From positions 1,488,001 to 1,552,000 of the forward strand of contig NC_011740.1 of assembly GCF_000026225.1 (NCBI RefSeq): a stretch of DNA of 64,000 nt, written 5' to 3'. Below, piece after piece: positions 55,324 through 64,000 of the stretch. Below the pieces are notes generated by a model. That model searched no databases, was not told the origin of the DNA, and saw nothing but the letters and a program-made list of their open reading frames with translations. The first letter of the stretch is position 1, and every line of letters begins with the position of its first letter. Origin of the DNA: Escherichia fergusonii ATCC 35469. Lineage in GTDB: Bacteria > Pseudomonadota > Gammaproteobacteria > Enterobacterales > Enterobacteriaceae. The position numbers and the translations under genes are program-made.

Positions 55324-55906
55324 CGAAAATTACTTCACTGAAAAATATGAATTAACCCGTACACATTCAGAAGTGCTCGATGCTGTTAAAGTGGTTAAAC
55401 CGGGTAAAACATTGGATCTGGGATGCGGTAATGGTCGGAACAGCCTTTATCTGGCAGCCAATGGGTTTGATGTGGATGCCTGGGATAAAAATGCCATGAG
55501 CATCGCTAACGTCGAGCGAATTAAGGCTCTTGAAGGGCTGGAGAATCTGCACACCCGGATTGTGGATCTCAATACTCTCAGATTCGAAGGGCAGTATGAT
55601 TTCATTCTTTCCACCGTGGTGTTGATGTTCCTAGAGGCGAAGACGATCCCTGGTTTAATCGCCAATATGCAGCACTGTACCAGACCGGGCGGTTACAACT
55701 TGATTGTGGCGGCTATGGATACTGATGATTTCCCTTGTACAGTTGGTTTTCCGTTTGCCTTTAAAGAAGGGGAGTTACGGGACTATTACGCTGGCTGGGA
55801 GCCGCTGAAGTACAACGAAGATGTGGGGGAACTGCACCGTACCGACGAAAATGGCAACCGTATTAAATTGCGTTTTGCCACCATGCTGGCGCGTAAAACC
55901 GTCTGA
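55310..55906 (+). CDS. tehB: Tellurite/SAM-dependent methyltransferase TehB
   Basis: 198 aa SAM methyltransferase: motif I LDLGCGNGRNS and later STVVLMFLEA. Detoxifies tellurite by methylation in E. coli. CGAGGAAAAAC precedes the ATG, inside the tehA scar, so its original cotranscription partner is lost and its promoter situation is unclear. Confidence 0.93.
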   Translation: MIVRDENYFTEKYELTRTHSEVLDAVKVVKPGKTLDLGCGNGRNSLYLAANGFDVDAWDKNAMSIANVERIKALEGLENLHTRIVDLNTLRFEGQYDFILSTVVLMFLEAKTIPGLIANMQHCTRPGGYNLIVAAMDTDDFPCTVGFPFAFKEGELRDYYAGWEPLKYNEDVGELHRTDENGNRIKLRFATMLARKTV

Positions 55907-56048
55907 TATTCTGCCAATTGTTAACTGCTCTGCGTCCCCCCGACGCAGAGAAATATATGTGAACCTGTTACCATTTTTAGTGCGACAGAAATGATTTCAC
56001 TTTGCTATTATTTCAAATGCATATCTGAAAAATCAAAGGGATCATTTC

Positions 56049-56717
56049 ATGCGTACACGTACTGTTTTTAAAATTGCAGTGCTCGTGGGTTTATTGGCTT
56101 TGTCTGGTTGTGCGAACAAAATCACTCCGCCAGATAAATATTCAGGTTTTTTGAAAGACTATTCTTCTTTGAAAGAAACACAATCAGCTACAGGTAAACC
56201 AGTTTTACGTTGGGTTGATCCTAAATTTAACGATGCCAACTACGACAACATTGTCTGGACGCCGGTAACTTACTATCCAGTGCCGAAACCATCGACCCAA
56301 ATCGGGCAAAATGTCCTCGACCAGTTACGTAGCTACACCGACAATAAATTGAAGACTGCCGTTGCACAGCGCAAACCATTGGTAACTACTCCAGGGCCAC
56401 GTAGTTTGATTTTCCGGGGGGCTATTACAGGGGTGAGCTCCAGCAAAGAGGGGTTACAGTTCTATGAAGTAGTCCCTGTTGCGCTGGTGGTGGCTGGTAC
56501 GCAAATGGCAACCGGGCACCGCACCATGGATACCCATCTCTATTTTGAGGGTGAGTTAATTGATGCCGCGACCAACAAACCGGTTGTTAAAGTTGTGCGT
56601 CAGGGCGAAGGGAAAGATCTCAATAATGAAAATACGCCAATGACCATCGAAACGCTGAAAAAAGTTATCGATGATATGGCGACCGATGCCACTATGTTTG
56701 ATGTGAGCAAAAAGTAA
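56049..56717 (+). CDS. ydcL: Lipoprotein YdcL
   Basis: 222 aa, lipobox LLALSGC with lipidated Cys at about residue 21, DUF3313 family. Outer-membrane-type lipoprotein of unknown function. Matches K-12 length. Confidence 0.92.
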   Translation: MRTRTVFKIAVLVGLLALSGCANKITPPDKYSGFLKDYSSLKETQSATGKPVLRWVDPKFNDANYDNIVWTPVTYYPVPKPSTQIGQNVLDQLRSYTDNKLKTAVAQRKPLVTTPGPRSLIFRGAITGVSSSKEGLQFYEVVPVALVVAGTQMATGHRTMDTHLYFEGELIDAATNKPVVKVVRQGEGKDLNNENTPMTIETLKKVIDDMATDATMFDVSKK

Positions 56718-56843
56718 ACGTAATGCGCCATCTTAGGGTGGCGCATTTCACTGTTTATCTTCTTCTCTTTCGCTGGAAAACTATTTCGTACCGTCGCGCT
56801 TCTTACTACAATAACCGCCATTTTTCAGCTACTGGATAAGAAA

Positions 56844-58805
56844 GTGACCGTATCTTCTCATCGTCTTGAACTGTTAAGCCCGGCACGAGATGCCGCCATT
56901 GCCCGCGAAGCTATTTTGCACGGTGCTGATGCCGTATATATTGGCGGCCCAGGTTTTGGTGCTCGTCATAACGCCAGTAATAGCCTGAAAGATATTGCCG
57001 AACTGGTGCCGTTCGCTCATCGCTATGGGGCAAAAATTTTCGTCACACTCAACACCATCTTGCATGACGATGAACTGGAACCGGCGCAGCGGTTGATTAC
57101 TGACTTGTACCAGACAGGTGTTGATGCCCTGATCGTGCAGGACATGGGAATTCTTGAACTTGATATTCCACCAATTGAATTGCACGCCAGTACCCAGTGT
57201 GACATTCGCACAGTTGAAAAAGCGAAGTTTCTTGCTGATGTCGGTTTTACCCAGATTGTGCTGGCGCGTGAACTGAATCTCGAGCAGATCCGCGCCATTC
57301 ATCAGGCTACAGACGCAACCATTGAGTTCTTTATTCACGGAGCACTATGCGTAGCGTATTCCGGTCAGTGTTACATCTCTCATGCGCAAACGGGGCGTAG
57401 CGCCAACCGTGGTGATTGTTCACAAGCGTGCCGTTTGCCGTACACCCTGAAAGACGATCAGGGGCGCGTGGTTTCTTATGAAAAACACCTGCTGTCGATG
57501 AAAGATAATGATCAAACCGCTAACCTGGGCGCCTTGATCGATGCTGGTGTGCGTTCCTTCAAGATTGAAGGACGATATAAAGATATGAGCTATGTAAAGA
57601 ATATCACTGCCCATTATCGCCAGATGTTGGATGCCATTATTGACGAACGCAGTGATCTGGCAAGGGCTTCATTTGGCCGTACAGAACACTTCTTCGTGCC
57701 ATCGACAGAAAAAACCTTCCATCGCGGTAGCACCGACTACTTTGTTAATGCACGTAAAGGTGATATTGGGGCCTTTGACTCACCGAAATTTGTCGGCCTG
57801 CCGGTGGGAGAAGTGTTAAAAGTGGCGAAAGATCACCTTGATGTAGCCACCACCGAACCGTTAGCCAATGGCGATGGCCTGAACGTGTTGGTGAAGCGCG
57901 AAGTGGTTGGTTTCCGTGCCAATACCGTAGAGAAAACCGGGAACAATCAGTATCGCGTCTGGCCGAATGAGATGCCTGCGGAAATGCACAAAATTCGTCC
58001 CCATCATCCGCTTAATCGCAATCTCGATCATAACTGGCAACAGGCACTGACTAAAACCTCCAGCGAACGTCGGGTAGGTGTAGACATTGAGCTGGGGGGC
58101 TGGCAGGAACAACTTATTCTGACATTGACCAGCGAAGAGGGCGTTAGCATCACGCATACACTGGATGGACAGTTTGATGAAGCGAATAACGCCGAAAAAG
58201 CGCGCAATAACCTGAAAGATGGACTGGCGAAACTGGGGCAGACCATCTATTACGCCCGCAATGTACAAATTAACTTACCGGGGGCACTCTTTGTGCCAAA
58301 CAGTCTGTTAAATCAGTTCCGCCGGGAAGCTGTTGAAATGCTTGATGCCGCGCGTCTTGCCAGTTATCAACGAGGCAGTCGTAAAGCGATCTCTGTGCCC
58401 GCGCCTGTCTATCCGCAAACGCATTTAAGTTTCCTGGCTAACGTCTATAACCATAAAGCCCGTGAGTTTTATCATCGTTATGGTGTGCAATTAATCGATG
58501 CCGCATATGAAGCCCATGAAGAAAAGGGTGAAGTACCGGTAATGATTACTAAACATTGTCTGCGTTTTGCTTTTAATTTGTGTCCGAAACAGGCAAAAGG
58601 GAATATAAAGAGCTGGAAGGCGACACCCATGCAGTTAGTGAATGGTGATGAAGTATTAACCCTGAAATTTGATTGCCGACCGTGTGAAATGCACGTAATC
58701 GGTAAGATTAAAAATCACATTCTCAAAATGCCATTGCCAGGTAGTGTCGTGGCATCTGTCAGCCCGGAAGATTTACTTAAAACGTTGCCTAAGCGTAAAA
58801 ATTAA
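56844..58805 (+). CDS. rlhA: 23S rRNA 5-hydroxycytidine synthase RlhA (YdcP)
   Basis: 653 aa U32-peptidase-like protein making 5-hydroxycytidine at 23S position 2501. Contains the U32 core (ELHASTQCDIRTVEKAKFL, then YSGQCYIS with conserved cysteines) and a C-terminal Cys cluster (CLRFAFNLCPK, FDCRPCEMH) likely holding an Fe-S cluster. Start codon is GTG at 56844 with GGATAAG upstream. K-12 genes ydcM/O/N between ydcL and this gene are absent. Confidence 0.92.
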   Translation: MTVSSHRLELLSPARDAAIAREAILHGADAVYIGGPGFGARHNASNSLKDIAELVPFAHRYGAKIFVTLNTILHDDELEPAQRLITDLYQTGVDALIVQDMGILELDIPPIELHASTQCDIRTVEKAKFLADVGFTQIVLARELNLEQIRAIHQATDATIEFFIHGALCVAYSGQCYISHAQTGRSANRGDCSQACRLPYTLKDDQGRVVSYEKHLLSMKDNDQTANLGALIDAGVRSFKIEGRYKDMSYVKNITAHYRQMLDAIIDERSDLARASFGRTEHFFVPSTEKTFHRGSTDYFVNARKGDIGAFDSPKFVGLPVGEVLKVAKDHLDVATTEPLANGDGLNVLVKREVVGFRANTVEKTGNNQYRVWPNEMPAEMHKIRPHHPLNRNLDHNWQQALTKTSSERRVGVDIELGGWQEQLILTLTSEEGVSITHTLDGQFDEANNAEKARNNLKDGLAKLGQTIYYARNVQINLPGALFVPNSLLNQFRREAVEMLDAARLASYQRGSRKAISVPAPVYPQTHLSFLANVYNHKAREFYHRYGVQLIDAAYEAHEEKGEVPVMITKHCLRFAFNLCPKQAKGNIKSWKATPMQLVNGDEVLTLKFDCRPCEMHVIGKIKNHILKMPLPGSVVASVSPEDLLKTLPKRKN

Positions 58806-58850
58806 TGACAGGCTCCTAAAAAATTACCTTTCGTTATAAGTAGTCAAAAA

Positions 58851-58884
58851 GGGTCGCCAATTAATAAGCTGGTGGCCTTTTTTA
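58851..58884 (+). terminator. rlhA terminator
   Basis: GGTCGCCA and TGGTGGCC arms (one mismatch) then TTTTTTATT, 50 bp after the rlhA stop. Confidence 0.7.
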
Positions 58885-59420
58885 TTATCTTATTAATATG
58901 CGCTAAATAATTCTAATGCACGACAAACGCCTGTATTGTCCCTGAATTACCAACAGACGCAGCTTGAAGTATGGTGAATATAGATGAGGCAGTAAAGAAT
59001 AACGGACGTTAACATTATTCAGATGATTTGACTGATCAGATATGTTGAATGATAAATGCTACTAATAAAATAAATGACAAGGCCTTTCATTTTAAGTGAC
59101 TTTTCCTCCACTGATAATGAGAGGGTAGGGATATAACAGCGGACAGAAAACAAGTATTTTATCTAAATATCCGATACGAAGAAAGTTGTTGTATTAATCC
59201 CCTTAAATGTTAAGTTTTGCATTCATAAAAAACAGTATACATTACAATGAAATGCGTCTTATTAAGATGATTAATATGGTTTCACGCCCGATTTTGAAAA
59301 ATTCTCCTGTACAGTACGACGCCATCATCAGGTGATGACCTGACTACAACTCAGATGTAATAAATGATAATGCTGTTACCAGGCATGAATGGAGTCGGGT
59401 AATTAGATAATGGAGAATTT
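58885..59420. other. Long AT-rich region before the winged-helix regulator
   Basis: About 540 bp with no gene. Long non-coding leaders upstream of AT-rich regulator genes are typical of H-NS-silenced horizontally acquired DNA. A small palindrome ATCATCAGGTGAT lies near 59325. Confidence 0.5.
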
Positions 59421-59942
59421 ATGAATTGGTCAAATACTATTAACGAACATTCTCTTTATATGTTTGAGAATTTTTTATTCTCTTCAGAGGGAGTGTTACG
59501 CTGTAAAGATAAAGAAGTGTATTTGCCACCTAAAGAAGCAGGAGTGCTTACCGTTCTACTAAAAAACTATCGGCATATTGTTTCGAAAGAAAAAATCATC
59601 AATGATGTATGGAATAATGCTGTTAGTGACGAATCACTGACCCGGTGTGTCTATATTCTGCGAAATGCTCTGGGTAAAGATAACAAGCATCTTATTGAGA
59701 CGGTATATAATAGGGGCTATAAAATTAATGCCACTGTTACAGTGGTTGATGGTTCGTCGCAAACAAAGTACGAAGAGTTATATCATAATTTTCCTCATCA
59801 GCAGAATGATTGCATAAAAATTAGTAATACACTGATAAAACTTCTGGCGCTGATTGATGCAAAGAAAATAGATGGTCAATTTGACGGGTGTGAATTTGAT
59901 AGTCTGAAAAAATCATTATTACAATATTGCAATCAAATGTAA
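59421..59942 (+). CDS. Stand-alone winged-helix regulator (CadC/OmpR-type DNA-binding domain)
   Basis: 173 aa, N-terminal OmpR/PhoB-type winged helix: LPPKEAGVLTVLLKN, VSKEKIINDVWN, SLTRCVYILRNAL, IETVYNRGYKIN. No receiver domain upstream and no transmembrane segment; the C-terminal about 60 residues are not recognised. Similar in type to CadC-like or GrvA/YqeI-type regulators. AT-rich and absent from the K-12 locus, so probably acquired. GGAGAAT precedes the ATG. Confidence 0.8.
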   Translation: MNWSNTINEHSLYMFENFLFSSEGVLRCKDKEVYLPPKEAGVLTVLLKNYRHIVSKEKIINDVWNNAVSDESLTRCVYILRNALGKDNKHLIETVYNRGYKINATVTVVDGSSQTKYEELYHNFPHQQNDCIKISNTLIKLLALIDAKKIDGQFDGCEFDSLKKSLLQYCNQM

Positions 59943-60035
59943 GGTGATAACACTCGCAACATGAGCAATTTTTTGTCAATTCTGCACTAAAGAATTGTAT
60001 AGACATGTACCGTGCCAACTTTTGATATTAAATAT

Positions 60036-60266
60036 TCATTGACTGAATTTTTCCGGCTTGCGCGACTTTTGCCAGTAGAAATGCTCGCGCAGGCTCTCCG
60101 CTGAATCTTCTGCAACAACACGTAACTCATCGCTGTCAGCTTCATGCCGCAGTTGATGATCCACATTCTTTACCCACAAAAACTCATGTCCTTTATGCCC
60201 AGCCATCAGTTGACCGGAGAACAGCGCACAAGTCACTAACACTACAGATAATGCTTTAGCCAACAT
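60036..60266 (-). CDS. yncJ: Small secreted protein YncJ
   Basis: 76 aa with signal peptide (cleaved after SGQLMA, about residue 22) and a charged mature part (HKGHEFLWVKNVDHQLRHE). DUF2554 family; CpxR-linked in E. coli. Start ATG 60266 has AAGGTGG upstream; ATG 60311 is less likely. Confidence 0.9.
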   Translation of the reverse strand: MLAKALSVVLVTCALFSGQLMAGHKGHEFLWVKNVDHQLRHEADSDELRVVAEDSAESLREHFYWQKSRKPEKFSQ

Positions 60267-60412
60267 CCCGCCACCTTGTAATTGCGTTTTGGGAAATAAT
60301 AATGACAGCATTTTTTAAGGTTACTGTTCTGTTATGAAAATTAGAGTAAAGTTGTCATTTTTAACAACTGATATAGACTGCCGGGTAATCTACAAATCAT
60401 AACAATACGATA

Positions 60413-61819
60413 ATGAAAAAATACCAGCAGCTTGCAGAACAATTACGCGAGCAGATTGCGTCGGGTATCTGGCAACCCGGCGATCGTTTACCTTCGTTGC
60501 GTGACCAGGTGGCGCTTTCTGGCATGAGCTTTATGACCGTCAGCCATGCCTATCAGTTGCTCGAAAGTCAGGGACATATTATCGCGCGACCGCAGTCGGG
60601 TTATTACGTTGCGCCACAGGCAATAAAAATGCCGAAAGCGCCAGTCATTCCAGTCACTCGAGATGAAGCAGTCGATATCAATACCTATATTTTTGATATG
60701 TTGCAGGCCAGCCGCGATCCGTCGGTAGTTCCGTTTGCCTCGGCCTTTCCCGACCCGCGACTTTTCCCCCTCCAACAACTGAACCGCTCGCTGGCGCAGG
60801 TAAGCAAAACCGCCACGGCGATGAGCGTGATTGAAAACTTACCGCCAGGAAACGCAGAACTGCGTCAGGCTATTGCTCGTCGCTATGCCTTACAGGGCAT
60901 CACTATTTCTCCCGATGAAATTGTTATTACCGCCGGGGCGTTAGAGGCATTAAACCTCAGTTTACAAGCGGTAACGGAACCAGGCGATTGGGTGATAGTA
61001 GAGAATCCTTGTTTCTACGGCGCGTTGCAGGCACTGGAGCGGTTACGGCTGAAGGCGTTATCGGTGGCGACGGATGTTAACGAAGGGATCGATCTCAAGG
61101 CGCTGGAACTGGCGTTGCAGGAGTATCCGGTGAAAGCGTGCTGGCTGATGACTAATAGCCAGAATCCACTCGGGTTTACCTTAACGCCACAGAAAAAAGC
61201 GCGACTGGTAGCGTTGCTCAATCAGTACAACGTAACGCTGATTGAAGATGACGTGTATAGCGAACTTTATTTTGGACGGGAAAAACCGCTGCCTGCGAAA
61301 GCGTGGGATCGCCACGATGGCGTTTTGCATTGCTCTTCGTTTTCGAAATGTCTGGTGCCAGGTTTTCGTATTGGTTGGGTCGTCGCCGGAAAACACGCAC
61401 GCAAAATTCAACGCTTGCAATTGATGAGTACGCTTTCGACCAGTTCACCGATGCAGCTTGCGCTGGTGGATTATTTTTCCACGCGCCGTTACGACGCCCA
61501 TCTTCGTCGCCTGCGTCGCCAGCTTGCGGAACGTAAACAACGTGTCTGGCAGGCACTGCTGCGTTATCTGCCTGCGGAAGTGAAAATTCATCATAATGAC
61601 AGCGGTTATTTTCTCTGGCTGGAACTCCCCGCGCCGTTAGATGCGGGCGAATTAAGTATTCAGGCATTGGCGCATCATATCAGTATTGCGCCGGGTAAAA
61701 TGTTTTCTACTGGCGAAAGTTGGTCATGTTTTTTCCGTTTTAATACTGCATGGCAGTGGGGCGAGCGCGAAGAACAGGCGGTTAAACAATTAGGCAAACT
61801 TATTCAAGAACGGCTGTAA
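60413..61819 (+). CDS. ydcR: MocR-type regulator YdcR (GntR DNA-binding plus aminotransferase fold)
   Basis: 468 aa: GntR winged helix (1-75; SGIWQPGDRLPSLRDQVALSG) fused to a fold-type I aminotransferase domain with PLP lysine K312 (SSFSKCLVPG). MocR proteins sense PLP or amines and control neighbouring genes; the adjacent ydcSTUV putrescine/GABA genes are the likely targets. Confidence 0.93.
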   Translation: MKKYQQLAEQLREQIASGIWQPGDRLPSLRDQVALSGMSFMTVSHAYQLLESQGHIIARPQSGYYVAPQAIKMPKAPVIPVTRDEAVDINTYIFDMLQASRDPSVVPFASAFPDPRLFPLQQLNRSLAQVSKTATAMSVIENLPPGNAELRQAIARRYALQGITISPDEIVITAGALEALNLSLQAVTEPGDWVIVENPCFYGALQALERLRLKALSVATDVNEGIDLKALELALQEYPVKACWLMTNSQNPLGFTLTPQKKARLVALLNQYNVTLIEDDVYSELYFGREKPLPAKAWDRHDGVLHCSSFSKCLVPGFRIGWVVAGKHARKIQRLQLMSTLSTSSPMQLALVDYFSTRRYDAHLRRLRRQLAERKQRVWQALLRYLPAEVKIHHNDSGYFLWLELPAPLDAGELSIQALAHHISIAPGKMFSTGESWSCFFRFNTAWQWGEREEQAVKQLGKLIQERL

Positions 61820-62063
61820 TAGCGTTAAATTTAATTCCTCTTAGGTTGGGTAATATGAATTTCGAATAGCAGTCATATTTCCTAACCCCTTGTCTATACT
61901 CCAGAAGATAACCTCGCAGACGGCATAATGCGCGGTAGCTCACAACCTGATTAAATTTTCTCAGGGGCGAAGGTGTGCCTGCAAGCCGCCGTCTATGGTT
62001 AAACAAGGAGATATTTTTACGGCACGGCGGCTGAACAATTAATTACGACAGGAGTAAGACCTT
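61820..62063. promoter_or_regulatory. ydcR-ydcS intergenic region with candidate sigma-S -10
   Basis: 244 bp. CTATACT at 61894-61900 is a good -10, consistent with known RpoS dependence of ydcS in K-12. Probably also the MocR (YdcR) binding region. Confidence 0.45.
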
Positions 62064-63209
62064 ATGAGCAAGACATTTGCCCGCAGCAGCCTGTGTGCGC
62101 TCACCATGACAATAATGACCGCTCACGCCGCCGAACCACCTACCAATTTAGATAAACCGGAAGGGCGACTGGATATTATCGCCTGGCCGGGATACATCGA
62201 ACGCGGACAAACTGATAAACAATACGACTGGGTAACGCAATTCGAAAAAGAGACAGGTTGCGCGGTGAATGTAAAAACCGCCGCGACGTCCGATGAAATG
62301 GTCAGTCTGATGACCAAAGGGGGTTACGATCTGGTTACGGCATCCGGCGATGCCTCGCTGCGTTTGATTATGGGTAAACGCGTGCAGCCGATTAATACCG
62401 CATTGATTCCCAACTGGAAGACGCTAGATCCGCGTGTGGTTAAAGGCGACTGGTTTAACGTTAGTGGCAAAGTTTATGGCACACCTTACCAATGGGGGCC
62501 GAACCTGCTGATGTACAACACTAAAACCTTCCCGACCCCGCCGGATAGCTGGCAAGTGGTTTTTGTTGCGCAGAATCTGCCGGACGGCAAGAGCAATAAA
62601 GGCCGCGTTCAGGCTTATGATGGCCCTATTTATATTGCGGACGCTGCGTTGTTCGTTAAAGCCACTCAGCCGCAGTTGGGCATCAGCGATCCGTATCAAC
62701 TCACCGAAGAACAGTACCAGGCGGTGCTGAAAGTGCTGCGCGATCAACATAGTTTGATCCATCGCTACTGGCATGACACTACCGTGCAAATGAGTGATTT
62801 CAAAAACGAGGGTGTGGTTGCTTCCAGTGCATGGCCTTATCAGGCCAACGCCTTGAAAGCCGAGGGGCAGTCTGTCGCTACCGTATTCCCGAAGGAGGGC
62901 GTTACCGGTTGGGCTGATACCACCATGCTACATAGCGAAGCGAAACATCCGGTTTGCGCCTACAAATGGATGAACTGGTCATTAACGCCAAAAGTGCAGG
63001 GCGATGTGGCGGCCTGGTTTGGCTCGTTACCGGTAGTGCCGGAAGGGTGTAAAGCCAGTCCGTTATTAGGCGAAAAAGGTTGTGAAACAAACGGTTTTAA
63101 CTATTTCGATAAAATCGCCTTCTGGAAAACGCCTATAGCAGAAGGGGGCAAGTTTGTTCCCTACAGTCGCTGGACGCAGGATTACATTGCCATTATGGGC
63201 GGTCGCTAA
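62064..63209 (+). CDS. ydcS: Polyamine ABC transporter periplasmic protein YdcS
   Basis: 381 aa PotD/PotF-type binding protein: signal peptide (cleaved after MTAHA, about residue 22), RLDIIAWPGYIERGQTDK start of the mature domain, Trp/Tyr/Asp-rich polyamine pocket. In K-12 YdcS also shows poly-hydroxybutyrate synthase activity. GACAGGAG precedes ATG. First gene of ydcSTUV. Confidence 0.93.
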   Translation: MSKTFARSSLCALTMTIMTAHAAEPPTNLDKPEGRLDIIAWPGYIERGQTDKQYDWVTQFEKETGCAVNVKTAATSDEMVSLMTKGGYDLVTASGDASLRLIMGKRVQPINTALIPNWKTLDPRVVKGDWFNVSGKVYGTPYQWGPNLLMYNTKTFPTPPDSWQVVFVAQNLPDGKSNKGRVQAYDGPIYIADAALFVKATQPQLGISDPYQLTEEQYQAVLKVLRDQHSLIHRYWHDTTVQMSDFKNEGVVASSAWPYQANALKAEGQSVATVFPKEGVTGWADTTMLHSEAKHPVCAYKWMNWSLTPKVQGDVAAWFGSLPVVPEGCKASPLLGEKGCETNGFNYFDKIAFWKTPIAEGGKFVPYSRWTQDYIAIMGGR

Positions 63210-63226
63210 CTTCGCTGGGGTGTTTT

Positions 63227-64000
63227 ATGACGTACGCAGTGGAGTTTGACAACGTCTCGCGACTGTATGGTGATGTGCGCGCGGTAGATGGCGTCAGTAT
63301 TGCGATAAAAGATGGTGAGTTTTTCTCAATGCTGGGGCCGTCTGGCTCCGGCAAAACCACCTGCCTGCGCCTGATTGCTGGATTCGAACAGCTTTCCGGC
63401 GGGACTATATCTATCTTTGGTAAACCCGCCAGCAATCTGCCGCCGTGGGAGCGGGACGTGAATACCGTCTTCCAGGACTACGCGCTATTTCCGCATATGT
63501 CGATTCTTGACAACGTGGCCTATGGGCTGATGGTCAAAGGGGTGGATAAAAAACAGCGACACGTAATGGCGCAAGAGGCGCTGGAGAAAGTGGCGTTGGG
63601 GTTTGTACAGCAACGTAAACCGTCACAACTTTCTGGTGGTCAGCGCCAGCGGGTTGCTATCGCCAGAGCATTGGTGAATGAGCCGCGCGTATTGCTGTTG
63701 GATGAACCGCTCGGCGCGCTGGATCTCAAGCTGCGTGAGCAGATGCAACTTGAGCTGAAAAAGCTGCAACAGTCTCTCGGTATCACATTTATCTTCGTTA
63801 CCCACGATCAGAGCGAAGCGTTATCGATGTCCGATCGTGTTGCGGTATTCAACAACGGTCGTATTGAGCAGGTCGATTCCCCGCGCGATCTCTATATGCG
63901 TCCGCGCACGCCGTTTGTTGCGGGATTCGTCGGGACATCCAACGTTTTTGAGCCGCTAATGGCCGAGAATCTTTGCGGCATGATAGGCAGTTTTGCCCTG
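63227..64000 (+). CDS. ydcT: Polyamine ABC transporter ATPase YdcT (3' end cut by window)
   Basis: ABC ATPase of the PotA type: Walker A GPSGSGKTT, QLSGGQRQR signature, Walker B VLLLDEP and H-loop FVTHDQ are all present in the visible 258 codons. K-12 YdcT is 337 aa, so about 80 residues lie outside. 17 bp after ydcS. Confidence 0.94.
   Translation, partial: MTYAVEFDNVSRLYGDVRAVDGVSIAIKDGEFFSMLGPSGSGKTTCLRLIAGFEQLSGGTISIFGKPASNLPPWERDVNTVFQDYALFPHMSILDNVAYGLMVKGVDKKQRHVMAQEALEKVALGFVQQRKPSQLSGGQRQRVAIARALVNEPRVLLLDEPLGALDLKLREQMQLELKKLQQSLGITFIFVTHDQSEALSMSDRVAVFNNGRIEQVDSPRDLYMRPRTPFVAGFVGTSNVFEPLMAENLCGMIGSFAL

Overview
The window is chromosomal DNA from an Escherichia-like enterobacterium. 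Most genes are recognisable, at normal length, as members of the E. coli K-12 ydc-ync-ydd-fdn region: ydcYZ-mnaT-curA-mcbR-yncD-yncE-ansP-yncG, yddH-nhoA-yddE-pptA, yddG-fdnGHI-yddM-adhP-maeA-sra-bdm-osmC, and ydcJ-opgD-ydcH-rimL-ydcK-tehB-ydcL-rlhA-yncJ-ydcRST. It is not K-12-like in detail. The ydcJ-ydcT block follows osmC instead of preceding ydcY, and several K-12 loci (rhsE, narZYWV-narU, ddp, tehA) are missing, replaced or reduced to scars. E. fergusonii or another non-K-12 Escherichia lineage fits, but the species cannot be fixed from the sequence alone.

Layout. 1-3147: OsmU-type osmoprotectant ABC transporter (osmV-W-X-Y, minus strand). 3480-12714: conserved ydcY to yncG. 12715-19600: AT-rich accessory island with six or seven small unrecognised genes, several resembling orphan Rhs/contact-dependent immunity genes, among two complete but inactivated H-repeat (ISAs1-type) elements and one 209-bp internally deleted copy; no rhs toxin gene is present. 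19611-26891: two copies of a yddH-nhoA module exactly 5691 bp apart (the first nhoA has a nonsense codon), with yddE, an L-talarate/galactarate dehydratase, a LacI-type regulator and pptA between them. 27028-34234: an IclR-type regulator divergent from catB-catC-catA and benA-B-C-D (benzoate to catechol to 3-oxoadipate enol-lactone), where K-12 has narU-narZYWV. 34200-37074: GFA-fold gene, full-length OmpC/N-type porin, yddG. 37306-46921: selenoprotein formate dehydrogenase-N, HigBA-type toxin-antitoxin, adhP, maeA, sra, bdm, osmC. 47156-49626: PcaQ-like LysR gene and protocatechuate 3,4-dioxygenase pcaHG. 49855-64000: ydcJ to ydcT (ydcT cut by the window end).

How it fits together. Two ring-cleavage modules (catechol ortho-cleavage and protocatechuate 3,4-cleavage) have been added to an Escherichia backbone on either side of the fdn-osmC block, each with its own regulator and a well-formed candidate operator. 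Neither module reaches central metabolism by itself: enol-lactone hydrolase (catD/pcaD), pcaB, pcaC, the CoA-transferase and the thiolase are absent here. A sugar-acid dehydratase with its own LacI regulator is a third catabolic insertion. The accessory insertions cluster in the place where K-12 carries rhsE and narZYWV, so this looks like one hypervariable zone. No CRISPR array, rRNA, tRNA, prophage or integrase was found.
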